From Achromobacter spanius (GTDB taxonomy: Bacteria; Pseudomonadota; Gammaproteobacteria; Burkholderiales; Burkholderiaceae_B): a DNA stretch of 64,000 nt. The notes under the pieces were generated by a model, which saw only the letters and a program-made list of their open reading frames with translations, searched no databases and was not told the DNA's origin. The translations under genes and the position numbers were made by a program. Location of the stretch: contig NZ_CP034689.1 in the NCBI RefSeq assembly GCF_003994415.1, forward strand, positions 5,518,001 to 5,582,000, written 5' to 3'. Each line of letters opens with the position of its first letter. Positions within the stretch are counted from its first letter, which is position 1. Shown in pieces: positions 1 to 8,977 of this stretch.

Positions 1-49
1 GGATGCGGGATGGCGGTTAACGGCAACGCAGGGGTAGCCAAACGCGCAT

Positions 50-64
50 GCGCGCCAGGCGCGC
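50..64. repeat. short GC palindrome downstream of the alcohol dehydrogenase gene
   Basis: GCGCGCC-A-GGCGCGC forms a perfect 7-base inverted repeat just beyond the stop codon of the minus-strand dehydrogenase gene. It could help end that transcript, but no T run follows it on the minus strand, so I do not call it an intrinsic terminator. Bases 1-49 show no gene I can support. Confidence 0.3.
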
Positions 65-69
65 ACGTC

Positions 70-1206
70 TTACGTCGATGCGCGCAGCATCGCCACGTAG
101 TCGTCGGCGCTGGCGTCACGCGGGTTGGTGCGGTGGCTGTGGTCGGCCAGGGCGCCCTTGACGATGCGTTCGTAAAGGTCTTCCGTGACACCCAGTTCGC
201 CCAAGCCCGTCGGCAGATTCAACGCGCGGCTCTTGTTGGCCAGGGCCTCTTCCACCGACAGCGTTGCCGGCAAGCCCATGGCCTGCGCAAGCCGCGCGAT
301 CTTGTCTTCATGCGCCACGGTTTCCGCGCCACGGTTAAAGCGCACCACCGCCGGCAACAGAATGGCGTTGAGCGTGCCGTGATGCAGCTTGGGGTTGATG
401 CCGCCCAGCGAATGGCTCAGGCTGTGCACGCAACCCAAGCCCTTCTGAAACGCCAGCGCCCCTTGCAAGGACGCGCTCATCATGTTGGCGCGCGCCTGCA
501 CATTGCCCGGCTCGTTGACCGCCACTTCAATGTGGCGCCACGCACGCCACAGGCCGTCCAGCGCAATGCCATCGGCCGGCGGGTTGAAGGCCGGCGCCAG
601 AAAGGTTTCGATGCAGTGGGCAATGGCATCCATGCCGGTGGCGGCGGTCAGGCCCGCGGGCAAGCCCAGCGTCAATTCGGGGTCGCAGATGGCAACCTTG
701 GGAATGACGTGGGGCGACAAGATGCCCACCTTGCGCCCATCGTCCAGGATGATGATCGCGCCCCGGCCCACTTCGCTGCCGGTGCCTGCCGTGGTGGGAA
801 TGGCGACGATGGGCGGCGTGGCCGCCGTGATGTTCTGCACCCCGCCTTCAATCAAGGCGAACTGGCGCAGCGGGCCTTCATGGCGCGCGGACACCGCCAC
901 GGCCTTGGCCAGGTCAATGGAAGAGCCACCGCCCACGGCGATGACGCCGTTGCAATCCGCCTGCTTCAAGCTGGCCACGCCCGCGCGCACCGCCGCTTCA
1001 GACGGGTTGGGCGGCGTGTCGTTGAACACGGCCAGGTTCGCATGGCCCAACGCCGACTTCACGCGGTCGACGATGCCAACCGCTTCCACGCCCCGATCGG
1101 TCACGATCAAAGGTTTGGTAATACCCAGGCGCTCACAGACCTCGCGCAGGTCCGCCAGGACGCCGGCGCCGAAGTGAATTTCGGTGACGTAATTGATCAG
1201 TGCCAT
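70..1206 (-). CDS. iron-containing alcohol dehydrogenase
   Basis: A 378-residue group III (iron-dependent) NAD(P)-linked alcohol dehydrogenase, the family's usual length. The N-terminal nucleotide-binding half carries the GGGSSIDLAK motif (residues 92-101) and the PTTAGTGSE loop (138-145). The C-terminal helical half carries the metal ligands I read as D193, H197, H261 and H275. The ATG is preceded by a purine-rich ribosome site (aaggaaaagagg). It is divergent from the LysR gene at 1314 with about 107 bases between them, so that regulator is its likely controller. Substrate is not readable. 4-Hydroxybutyrate dehydrogenase, maleylacetate reductase and lactaldehyde reductase are all in this family, and the neighbouring organic-acid genes would fit any of them. 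Confidence 0.88.
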   Translation of the reverse strand: MALINYVTEIHFGAGVLADLREVCERLGITKPLIVTDRGVEAVGIVDRVKSALGHANLAVFNDTPPNPSEAAVRAGVASLKQADCNGVIAVGGGSSIDLAKAVAVSARHEGPLRQFALIEGGVQNITAATPPIVAIPTTAGTGSEVGRGAIIILDDGRKVGILSPHVIPKVAICDPELTLGLPAGLTAATGMDAIAHCIETFLAPAFNPPADGIALDGLWRAWRHIEVAVNEPGNVQARANMMSASLQGALAFQKGLGCVHSLSHSLGGINPKLHHGTLNAILLPAVVRFNRGAETVAHEDKIARLAQAMGLPATLSVEEALANKSRALNLPTGLGELGVTEDLYERIVKGALADHSHRTNPRDASADDYVAMLRAST

Positions 1207-1313
1207 GCTGCCTCTTTTCCTTGAAAACTTGGACCAGATAAGAAGGCTGAAGTCTAGGCATGGACGGCGGGTCGGTACACTGACGACTTTCTATACAGCT
1301 ATAACTTTTATTC

Positions 1314-2312
1314 ATGGCAAACGTTCCCCCCAGCCTGAATTCCGTCATGTCGCGGCTGCATGCCAAGCAGCTCCGGCTGCTGATCACCATTGAGGAATGC
1401 GGCTCGCTGCTGGCCGCCGCCGACAAGATCGGCTTGACGCAGCCCGGCGCCAGCAAGGCGCTGCGCGAGCTTGAGCAGACCTTGCAGGTGGAACTGTTCG
1501 CGCGCACCAACCGAGGGCTGATACCGACCGAGGCCGGCCTGTGCGCGCTGCGCTTCGCGCGCCTGATCCAGGCGGACATCAACAAGCTGCGCTTCGAACT
1601 GGACGCCATTGCCAGCGGCGCGGGCGGCCGCCTGGCCATCGGCACCATCATGGGCGCCGTGCCGCTGCTGACCGATGCCGTCACGCACCTGTTGCGCCAG
1701 CAGCCGCGCATGTCGGTGGAGATCGTGGAAGACACCAGCGAGACCTTGCTGGGCCTGATCGAACGCGGGCGACTGGACGCGGCCATCTGCCGGTCGTCCG
1801 TCGGGCGTAACCAGGAGCTGTACGAATCCACCGTCATCAAGCCCGAGTCGCTGGCCGTGATTGCCAACGTGCGCCATACCGCGATGGGCGCGGACGCCGT
1901 GGACCTGCGCGAATTGCAGGACAGCCGCTGGGTGGTCTATCGCGCGCACATGCCGATGCGCCGGCTGCTGGAACGTGAATTCCACGAAGCCGAATTGAAT
2001 TTCCCCTTGCACCTGATCGAGACCACCTCGGCGCTGGCCACGCTGACGCTGCTAAGCCGCAACACGGATCTGGTCGCGCTGGTGTCCGAAGACGTCGCCA
2101 ACTACTTCTGCCGCAACGGCTTGGTAGGCACATTGGCCTTGGCGCTGAAGTCACGCAGCGAGCCGTATGAACTGGTGTTCAGGAAAGGCGCGCCGAAAAG
2201 CCCGGCGTTGAGTCTGCTGGTAGAGGCGTTGATGCGGGATCCGCTTGAGGTACTGCGCGGGTCCGTGTTGCGGTTTGATGACCCGTTGTCGCCGGTCGGT
2301 GGCGGCGTGTGA
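1314..2312 (+). CDS. LysR-family transcriptional regulator
   Basis: A 332-residue LysR-type regulator. The N-terminal winged helix-turn-helix lies at about residues 15-75 and includes the family signature around AADKIGLTQPGASKALRELE. It is followed by a two-lobed effector-binding domain (about 100-310). No clear Shine-Dalgarno sequence precedes the ATG. The spacer to the divergent alcohol dehydrogenase contains an AT-rich TATACAGCTATA stretch at 1292-1303 that is a plausible LysR site. By family habit it probably regulates the dehydrogenase and itself. The co-inducer is unknown. Confidence 0.9.
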   Translation: MANVPPSLNSVMSRLHAKQLRLLITIEECGSLLAAADKIGLTQPGASKALRELEQTLQVELFARTNRGLIPTEAGLCALRFARLIQADINKLRFELDAIASGAGGRLAIGTIMGAVPLLTDAVTHLLRQQPRMSVEIVEDTSETLLGLIERGRLDAAICRSSVGRNQELYESTVIKPESLAVIANVRHTAMGADAVDLRELQDSRWVVYRAHMPMRRLLEREFHEAELNFPLHLIETTSALATLTLLSRNTDLVALVSEDVANYFCRNGLVGTLALALKSRSEPYELVFRKGAPKSPALSLLVEALMRDPLEVLRGSVLRFDDPLSPVGGGV

Positions 2313-2369
2313 CGGCCAGCGCAATGGTCGTGCTCGATACCCCTCCAGCGGCAAGGTGATGACGCCCCG

Positions 2370-3128
2370 CTACACCCCCCCGCCCTGCCGCGCGCCCATC
2401 ATCGAGCGCGACAGGCGGCTGGCCGTGGAAAGAATGGCCTCTTTATGGCCAAGCAGCACCGCTTCGTTCAAGCGCGAGATCGGGCCCGAGATGCAGATGG
2501 CGCCCAGCAAGGTCCAATTGATGCCATAGACCGGCGCGGAAATACTGGACACTTCGGCGTCGCGTTCGCCCAGCGAGATCATGTAGCCGGCGCGCCGCAC
2601 GGCCTCGTACTCTTCGCCCGCTTCGCCCGAAAACGCCAGCAACACGCGGCCCGGACTGCCCAGGTTCAATGGCAACGCCGCGCCCACGCGCACGTGATGG
2701 CGGATGGACTTTGGCCCTTCCACACGCGCCATGCAGATGCGCTGATTGCCCTCGCGCACGTAGAACGTTGCGCTTTCCCCGGTTGCGCCCGACAGCTCTC
2801 GCAGTACGGGCTGCACCAGTTCCTGCACGTTGAAGGTGGCCTGATAGCAGGCGCCCAGCCAGCCGGCCGCCCGCGCCAGGCGCCATGTGCCATCCGCGCG
2901 CTGCGCCAGATAGTCGTCCATGGCCAAGGTGCGCGCCAGGCGCAACACCGTGGATCGGTGGCAGCCCGTGCGGCGGCTCAGTTCCGCCAGCGACAGGTGC
3001 GCATCGTCAATGCCGAAGGCTTCCAGGATGCGCATTGCCCGCCTGACCGCGACCACGCCTTCCTCGGGCGCACCGTCTTCGGGGGCAACGTCTTCGGTGA
3101 TGCGCGCGTCCTCCATGGCGTCATCCAT
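2370..3128 (-). CDS. IclR-family transcriptional regulator
   Basis: A 252-residue IclR regulator when started at the ATG at 3128, which has a good GGGAAG ribosome site five bases upstream. In-frame upstream ATGs at 3203 and 3254 would add up to 42 low-complexity charged residues and lack a ribosome site. The N-terminal winged helix (SLAELSRRTGCHRSTVLRLA region) is followed by the IclR effector domain, with typical segments such as RVGAALPLNLGSPGRVLLAF. It converges with the LysR gene at 1314 and is divergent from the binding-protein operon starting at 3298, which it probably represses or activates. Confidence 0.88.
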   Translation of the reverse strand: MDDAMEDARITEDVAPEDGAPEEGVVAVRRAMRILEAFGIDDAHLSLAELSRRTGCHRSTVLRLARTLAMDDYLAQRADGTWRLARAAGWLGACYQATFNVQELVQPVLRELSGATGESATFYVREGNQRICMARVEGPKSIRHHVRVGAALPLNLGSPGRVLLAFSGEAGEEYEAVRRAGYMISLGERDAEVSSISAPVYGINWTLLGAICISGPISRLNEAVLLGHKEAILSTASRLSRSMMGARQGGGV

Positions 3129-3297
3129 GGCGGCTTCCCGCTTGGTTTTATCCACTTTTCCGCCTTTCTTGCTGCCGCTTTTGCTGTCTCTGATATCGAC
3201 CATGGTACGCAACACGTTTCGCTGCACGAACCTGGATTGTATTAGGCGGAACACGATCGCACAATGCGCGGATCAAAACAACGACTGGAGACAAACC

Positions 3298-4266
3298 ATG
3301 AAAGTCATTGCGCGCGTGCTGTCTGGCTTGGCGCTTGTTTGCGTGGCGGGGTTGAGCGCCGCCCAGGGCTACCCCGACAAACCCATCCGCCTGATCGTCC
3401 CGTTTCCGCCCGGCGGCGGCACGGACGTGCTGGCCCGCGAAGCGGCGCTGAAGGTGGCAAAAAATACCGGCTGGAACATCGTCACGGAAAACCGCCCGGG
3501 TTCTGGCGGCAACATCGGCGTGGACGCCGTGGCCAAGTCGGCGGCCGACGGTTATTCGCTGGTGCTGGGCCAGACCAGCAACCTGGCCATCAACCCCACC
3601 CTGTACGCCAAGCTGCCCTACGACCCCGAGAAGGACCTGACCGCCATCGGCCTGGTCGCCGACGCGCCGCTGGTGTTGGTGGTGCCGGCCAATTCCCCGC
3701 TGAAATCATTCGACGACATGCTCGCGGCGGCGCGAGCCAAGCCGGAATTGCTGACCTACGCCAGCTCGGGCAACGGCACCGTGGCACACCTGGCCGCCGT
3801 GCAATTGCAGAATGCGGCGGGCATCAAGCTCACCCACATCCCGTACAAGGGCGCGGCCCAAGCTTCCAATGACTTGATCGGCGGGCAGATCGACATGTAC
3901 CTGTCGTCGGTTCCCACGCTGATCGGCCACATCCGCAACGGCAAGATGCGCGCCCTGGCGGTGACCGCCGCGCAACGCGCGTCCGATCTGCCTGACGTGC
4001 CCACCATCGCCGAACGCGGCTATCCGGGTTTTGAAGCCGTGACCTGGTTCGGTCTGGCCGCGCCGGCCGGCGTGCCCAAGGAAATCGTGCAGCGCCTGAA
4101 TGCGGAATTCAACAAGGCATTGCAAACCCCGGACCTGAGCCAGAAGTATCAGGAACAGGGCGCGCGCGTGCTGACAAGCACGCCTGAAGACTTCGCCAAG
4201 CTGATCCACAACGACCGCATCCGCTGGGCCAAGATCGTGAAGGATTCCGGCGCCCGCGTCGAGTAA
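3298..4266 (+). CDS. tripartite tricarboxylate (TctC/Bug) periplasmic binding protein
   Basis: A 322-residue Bug-family solute receptor, the first gene of the operon facing away from the IclR gene. Residues 1-22 are a Sec signal peptide ending near SAAQG. The mature protein begins with the family's YPDKPIRLIVPFPPGGGTD ligand loop and contains the canonical VPYKGAAQ-like segment (IPYKGAAQAS) and DVPTIAE. The ATG at 3298 is chosen over an upstream in-frame ATG because it has the ribosome site GGAGACAA and directly starts the signal peptide. Such receptors bind carboxylates for a TctAB membrane pump, and no TctA or TctB gene is present in this window. Confidence 0.93.
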   Translation: MKVIARVLSGLALVCVAGLSAAQGYPDKPIRLIVPFPPGGGTDVLAREAALKVAKNTGWNIVTENRPGSGGNIGVDAVAKSAADGYSLVLGQTSNLAINPTLYAKLPYDPEKDLTAIGLVADAPLVLVVPANSPLKSFDDMLAAARAKPELLTYASSGNGTVAHLAAVQLQNAAGIKLTHIPYKGAAQASNDLIGGQIDMYLSSVPTLIGHIRNGKMRALAVTAAQRASDLPDVPTIAERGYPGFEAVTWFGLAAPAGVPKEIVQRLNAEFNKALQTPDLSQKYQEQGARVLTSTPEDFAKLIHNDRIRWAKIVKDSGARVE

Positions 4267-4272
4267 GCCCCC

Positions 4273-5142
4273 ATGTCCGTGCCCTATCCCTACTCTGCGG
4301 GCTTGGCGACTGCCGCCGTGGCGGTTCCCGACGGCGCTTGCGATTGCCACATCCACGCCTACGACGCGCGCTACCCCGCCGTGCCGGGCGCGCGGCTGTT
4401 GCCGCCGGACGCGACGATGCAGCAATACCGCGCCATCCAGGCCAGGCTGGGCACGCAGCGCGCCGTGTTGGTCACGCCGTCAACCTATGGCGCGGACAAC
4501 CGAAGCATGCTGTCGGCCCTGGCCGAACTGGGCGAACAGGCGCGCGGCGTGGCCGTCATCGACGGCTTGGAAACCGACGCGCAACTGCAAGCGCTGCATG
4601 CGGCGGGGGTGCGCGGCATCCGGTTCAACCTGTCGCTGGGCGTGGTGAATGCCGTTGCTCAGATCGAACCATTGGCCGCGCGCGTGGCGCCGCTGGGTTG
4701 GCATGTCCAGCTACTGATGCCGCCAGACCAACTGGTGCAGATCAGCGACGTGCTGACGCGCCTGCCCACCCCGCTGGTCTTTGACCACATGGCGCGCCTT
4801 GCGCCGAAGCAGGCTGGCGCGCACCCGGCCCACGCCCTGATTCTGAAATGGCTGGGCGCGGGCCGTGCCTGGGTGAAGCTGTCGGGCGGCTACCTCGTCA
4901 GTGAACAGCGCTCGGTGCAAGACCCGGCGCTTGACGACCTGGCGCGCTCCTTCATCGACGCCAATCCCGATCGCGTGATCTGGGGCAGCGACTGGCCCCA
5001 CGCCTCGGCATCGGCCGGGATGCAGCCCATGCCCGATGACGCGCACCTGCTTGAGCAGCTTGCTCATTGGACCCGAACGGACGCCACGCTGCACCGCGTT
5101 CTTGTGCATAACCCGGCGGCCCTCTACGGCTTTCCGGCATGA
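4273..5142 (+). CDS. LigI-like amidohydrolase / metal-dependent lactonase
   Basis: A 289-residue TIM-barrel protein of the amidohydrolase-2 superfamily. CDCHIHAYD near the N-terminus (residues 23-31) supplies the first-strand HxH pair, and WGSDWPH near residue 240 is the last-strand aspartate motif. Size and the TYGADNRSML-type segment resemble 2-pyrone-4,6-dicarboxylate lactonase (LigI) and D-galactarolactone isomerase rather than larger decarboxylases. It starts six bases after the preceding binding-protein gene, so the two are co-transcribed. Predicted role: opening or isomerising a lactone of a di- or tricarboxylic acid in the cytoplasm. The exact substrate is inference. Confidence 0.82.
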   Translation: MSVPYPYSAGLATAAVAVPDGACDCHIHAYDARYPAVPGARLLPPDATMQQYRAIQARLGTQRAVLVTPSTYGADNRSMLSALAELGEQARGVAVIDGLETDAQLQALHAAGVRGIRFNLSLGVVNAVAQIEPLAARVAPLGWHVQLLMPPDQLVQISDVLTRLPTPLVFDHMARLAPKQAGAHPAHALILKWLGAGRAWVKLSGGYLVSEQRSVQDPALDDLARSFIDANPDRVIWGSDWPHASASAGMQPMPDDAHLLEQLAHWTRTDATLHRVLVHNPAALYGFPA

Positions 5143-5164
5143 AAAAAATATTCAGGAGACAAGC

Positions 5165-6166
5165 ATGACATTGACTGACACCCCCTCGTTTGCGCGCCGA
5201 CGCTTCCTGGCGCTGGGCGCCACCGTGGCCGCCAGCGCCGCGTTCGGTGTGCGCGCCGCGCAAGACTGGCCCGCCGGCCAGACCATTACCTGGGTCGTGC
5301 CCTACCCGGCCGGCGGCAGCACCGACGTGCTGGGACGCGCGGTGGCCCAACAACTGGACGCGCTGCTTGCCACGCGCGTCATCGTCGACAACCGGCCCGG
5401 CGCCACCGGCACCATCGGTGCGGCCCGCGTCGCGCGCGCCGCGCCTGATGGCCTCACGCTGCTGGGCACCTCGATCGGGCCGCAGGCCATCGCCCCCCAT
5501 GTGATGGGCAAGCTGACCTATGACCCGGTCGCCGACTTCGAACCCATCATCATGATCGGCACCATTACCCATCTGCTGGTGGTGGGCGCGGCCCAGCCCT
5601 ACCGGACCGTGGCCGATCTGCTGGCCGCCGCCAAGGCCGCGCCGCAAAGCCTGGCCTACGCCTCGGGCGGCACCGGCACCATCCTGCACATGCAGGGCGA
5701 ACTGCTGCAGCAGAAAACCGGTACGCGCTTTCTGCACGTGCCCTACAAGGGCGACACGCCCGCGCTGCAAGACACGCTTGCCGGCCAGGTGCAGTTTGCG
5801 TTCCTGCCGGCGGCCGCCGCGCTGCCGCATGTGCAATCGGGCGCGCTGCGCGCCCTGGCCGTCACGTCCGCGCAGCGCCTGCCCGTGCTGCCTGATGTTC
5901 CGACCATGCAAGAAGCCGGCATTCCCGATTTCGTGGCCGAGCAATGGCAGGCCGTCTTCGCGCCGGCCGGCACGCCCGCGCCCGTTATCCAGCGGCTTAA
6001 CACCAGCATCGGCAAGGCGTTGCAAAGCCCGTCCTTGACGGAATTGGCGCAGAAGCTGGGCATCACGCTGGTCGGCGGATCGCCGCAGGTGCTGGACCAG
6101 ACCCGCAAGGCCGACTTCCAGAAGTGGGGCAAGGTCATTCGCGATTCCGGCATCCAACCCACCTGA
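5165..6166 (+). CDS. TctC/Bug periplasmic binding protein, probable Tat export
   Basis: A 333-residue Bug-family receptor. Its N-terminus (residues 10-16, ARRRFLA) fits the twin-arginine pattern RRxFL, followed by a weakly hydrophobic stretch, so export by Tat rather than Sec is likely. The ligand loop PYPAGGSTDVLGR, the VPYKGDTPA loop and DVPTMQEAG are present. The start at 5165 is set by AGGAGACAAG immediately upstream, and an A-rich tract precedes that. It is the third gene of the operon and lies between the amidohydrolase and the RraA-type aldolase. Confidence 0.92.
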   Translation: MTLTDTPSFARRRFLALGATVAASAAFGVRAAQDWPAGQTITWVVPYPAGGSTDVLGRAVAQQLDALLATRVIVDNRPGATGTIGAARVARAAPDGLTLLGTSIGPQAIAPHVMGKLTYDPVADFEPIIMIGTITHLLVVGAAQPYRTVADLLAAAKAAPQSLAYASGGTGTILHMQGELLQQKTGTRFLHVPYKGDTPALQDTLAGQVQFAFLPAAAALPHVQSGALRALAVTSAQRLPVLPDVPTMQEAGIPDFVAEQWQAVFAPAGTPAPVIQRLNTSIGKALQSPSLTELAQKLGITLVGGSPQVLDQTRKADFQKWGKVIRDSGIQPT

Positions 6167-6197
6167 CATTTCCCCCATTTTTTACACAGGAGCCGTT

Positions 6198-6881
6198 ATG
6201 GCAAACCAGGACATCATCAAGGACTTTCCCCGCGTCGACGCCGATGTCGTGCGCCGCGCCGCGCAATTGCAACCCGCCATCCTTGCCGACGTGGCCGGCC
6301 GACGTGGCGCGCTGCATGGCCGGATCCGGCCGCTGGATCCGGCCATGAAACTGGCCGGGCCCGCGTTTACCGTTGAAGTCCGGCCGGGCGACAACCTGAT
6401 GATTCACGCGGCGATCTCGCTGGCCAAGCCCGGCGACGTGCTGGTCATCGATGGCAAGGGTGACCTGAGCGCCGCGCTGATGGGCACCATCATGATGAAC
6501 GCCTGCCGTCAGTTGGGGCTTGCCGGCGTGGTGATCGACGGCGCCGCGCGCGACACCACCGAGATCATCGAAATGGGCTACCCGGTGTTCGCCGCCGGCG
6601 CCAACCCCAATGGCCCAACCAAGAACGTGCCCGGCCGCATCGGCCACCCGGTATCCGTGGGCGGCGTCACCGTCCACGCCGGTGACTTCATCATCGGCGA
6701 CGCCGACGGCTTGGTGGTCGTGGAACGAGAAAAAATCGAAGGCCTGCTGCCCGCCGCCGAAAAGAAGGTGCGCGACGAAGCCGCTCGTATCGCCGCCATC
6801 CAGGCCGGCGACACCGAAGCCAAATGGCTGACCGCCGCTTTGCGCAGCGCCGGCGTGTTGAAGGAAGGAGAGTCGCTGTGA
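6198..6881 (+). CDS. RraA-family aldolase (HMG/CHA aldolase-like)
   Basis: A 227-residue RraA-fold protein. The segments GPAFTVEVRPGDNLM, DVLVIDGKGDLSAALMG and GVVIDGAARDTTEI match the class II pyruvate aldolases that cleave 4-hydroxy-4-methyl-2-oxoglutarate and 4-carboxy-4-hydroxy-2-oxoadipate, with the catalytic Arg-Asp pair in the GAARD segment. Ribosome site: AGGAG in acaggagccgtt. With the upstream LigI-like enzyme this recalls the lower steps of protocatechuate 4,5-cleavage or gallate degradation, but no ring-cleavage dioxygenase is nearby, so the pathway is not settled. Its TGA overlaps the GTG start of the next gene. Confidence 0.85.
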   Translation: MANQDIIKDFPRVDADVVRRAAQLQPAILADVAGRRGALHGRIRPLDPAMKLAGPAFTVEVRPGDNLMIHAAISLAKPGDVLVIDGKGDLSAALMGTIMMNACRQLGLAGVVIDGAARDTTEIIEMGYPVFAAGANPNGPTKNVPGRIGHPVSVGGVTVHAGDFIIGDADGLVVVEREKIEGLLPAAEKKVRDEAARIAAIQAGDTEAKWLTAALRSAGVLKEGESL

Positions 6882-7824
6882 ATCCCCCCGCCGCCGCGAA
6901 GCCAGCGCTACTTGTCACCGCGGCTGACCTGGCCCCGAGGCCCTGGCGCTGTTGGAAGGGTTCAACATTGTCTATGCGGGCAAGACACCGACCGAAGACG
7001 ACATCGTGGCGCTGTGCCGCCAGCATGATCCCGTGGCCATCATCGTGCGCTACAGCAAGGTCGGCGCCGCCGCGATGGACGCCGCGCCGTCCTTGCGCGT
7101 GATCTCCAAGCACGGCAGCGGCACCGACACCATCGACAAGGCCGCCGCCGCGCAGCGCGGCATCGACGTGGTGGCGGCGGCGGGCGCCAATGCCGCCGCC
7201 GTGGCCGAACAAGCGCTGGCGCTGCTGTTGGGTTGCGCCAAGTCCCTGGTGACGCTGGACGCGCGCATGCGCGGCGGCCATTGGGACAAGTCCACGCACA
7301 AGAGCATGGAGCTGGACGGCAAGACCATCGGCTTGATCGGGCTGGGCGCCATCGGCCGCCGCTTTGCAGCCATGGCGCACGGCATGAACATGCGAGTCGT
7401 CGGCCACGATCCCTATGCGCAAGACCTGCCTGCCTACATCGACACCGTGCCCTTGCATCAGCTCTGGCAGGAAGCCGACGCCATCTCGCTGCACTGCCCG
7501 CTAACGGATGAGAACCGTGGCCTGATCAACGCCGACACGCTGGCACAGTGCCGGCCCGGCGTGATCCTGGTGAACACCGCCCGAGGCGGTCTGGTGGACG
7601 AAGGCGCGCTGCTGGCCGCCGTGCGGTCCGGCAAGGTCGCCGCCGCCGGCCTGGACAGCTTCGCCGTCGAACCCATGACGGCCGGCCACCCCTTCCAGCA
7701 TGAACCGCGCATCGTCCTCAGCCCGCACATCGGCGGCGTGACCCGCGCCGCCTACGTCAACATGGGCGTGACGGCGGCGCGCAATGTGCTGGCGGTGCTG
7801 GCCCGCAACACCAGCGCAGCCTAA
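6878..7824 (+). pseudogene. D-2-hydroxyacid dehydrogenase, frameshifted near its 5' end
   Basis: The GTG at 6878 overlaps the preceding TGA (GTGA), the usual operon coupling. Reading from it gives about 20 sensible residues (ending VTAADLAP). The rest of the protein continues in the +1-shifted frame from base 6938 (EALALLEGFNIVYAG) to 7824. Inserting one G after 6937 restores a 315-residue protein of normal family length. The remainder is intact: Rossmann motif GLGAIG, arginine in NTARGG, and histidine in LSPHIGG. Either the strain has lost this enzyme, a shortened product starts at the TTG at 6952, or the read is wrong at a C-rich run. It would reduce a 2-keto acid or oxidise a D-2-hydroxyacid with NAD(P). 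Confidence 0.8.
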
Positions 7825-7835
7825 GGAGCCACAAC

Positions 7836-8906
7836 ATGCCGCAACGTTGGAAGCACGCGCCCGCCAACAGCAACTGGGGTGAGTTCGGCCCGGATGACCA
7901 GCGTGGCCGCATGAACCTGGTTACGCGCGCCAAAGTTCTGCAAGGCATTGCCGAAGTTCAAGAGGGCAAGACCTTCTGCCTGTCGCTGCCGCTCGACTTG
8001 CCCGGCGGCACGGCGTTGAACCCCAAGCGGCTGCCGACGCAGCGATACGCCACCTTGCGCGACGGAAAAAGTGCAGGCGCGCAAGGCTACTGCTGGTCCT
8101 ATGCATCTGAGGACCCGCTGCTTACCGATGTGGTCTGCGACGACGTACTGCTGATGAACACGCAGTACTCCACCCAGTGGGACAGCCTGGCGCATATGGG
8201 CAGCCGCTTCGATGCCGATGGCGACGGCGAGGCCGAAGCCGTGTTCTACAACGGTTTTCGGGCGGGCGTGGAGATCATGGCGGCGCGGCCCGACCCGCAA
8301 GCCAGCGCTGACTGGGCCCGCTATCCCGGCCCCAACGCCAGCGCGCTGGGTATAGAAAACCTGGCCGAGCACGGCGTGCAGGGCCGCGCGGTGCTGATCG
8401 ATCTGGAAGCGCATGTCGGCCGCGAGCGTACCGCCATCGGGTATGAACGGCTCATGCGCATCATGCAGGCCGATGGCGTCGTGGTTGAAGCCGGCGACAT
8501 GGTTTGCCTGCACACCGGCTTTGCCGACATGTTGATGGCCATGAACGGGCAACCGGATGTCGCGCGTCTGCATGCAAGCGGCAGCGGTCTGGACGGGAAT
8601 GACCCCCGCCTGCTGCAATGGATCGTCGAGTCGCGCCTGGCCTGTTTGATCGCCGACAACCCGGCGGTGGAACTGGTGCAAGCCATCAACCTGAGCGGCG
8701 CGTCCACGCCCTTGCGCCGCCCCCGCCTACCGCTGCACGAGCACTGCCTGTTCAAGAACGGCATTCATCTAGGTGAACTGTGGTGGCTGACGCCGCTTGC
8801 GCGATGGTTGCGCGCCCACGGCCGCCATCGCTTCCTGCTTACCGCCCCCCCGCTGCGCCTGCCCGGCGCGGCAGGCTCCCCTGCAACCCCCATCGCCACC
8901 GTCTGA
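7836..8906 (+). CDS. cyclase-family (PF04199-like) putative metal hydrolase
   Basis: A 356-residue protein resembling the long branch of the cyclase/kynurenine-formamidase-like family. Indicators are NWGEFGPDDQRGRMN near the N-terminus and the segment YSTQWDSLAH (residues 111-120), which takes the place of the HxGTHxDxPxH metal motif. D116 and H120 are kept, but the first histidine positions are Y and Q. The later AGDMVCLHTGF segment is typical. The ATG has the ribosome site AAGGAG. It follows the hydroxyacid dehydrogenase by 11 bases, in the same operon. Likely a cytoplasmic hydrolase of an amide, lactone or ring. The substrate cannot be read. Confidence 0.75.
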   Translation: MPQRWKHAPANSNWGEFGPDDQRGRMNLVTRAKVLQGIAEVQEGKTFCLSLPLDLPGGTALNPKRLPTQRYATLRDGKSAGAQGYCWSYASEDPLLTDVVCDDVLLMNTQYSTQWDSLAHMGSRFDADGDGEAEAVFYNGFRAGVEIMAARPDPQASADWARYPGPNASALGIENLAEHGVQGRAVLIDLEAHVGRERTAIGYERLMRIMQADGVVVEAGDMVCLHTGFADMLMAMNGQPDVARLHASGSGLDGNDPRLLQWIVESRLACLIADNPAVELVQAINLSGASTPLRRPRLPLHEHCLFKNGIHLGELWWLTPLARWLRAHGRHRFLLTAPPLRLPGAAGSPATPIATV

Positions 8907-8977
8907 TCCCGCGATTTTTTTAACAGGCACAGCAGCCGGCACAGGCCGCAAGCCAACCACGCACGAAGGAGACAAAC

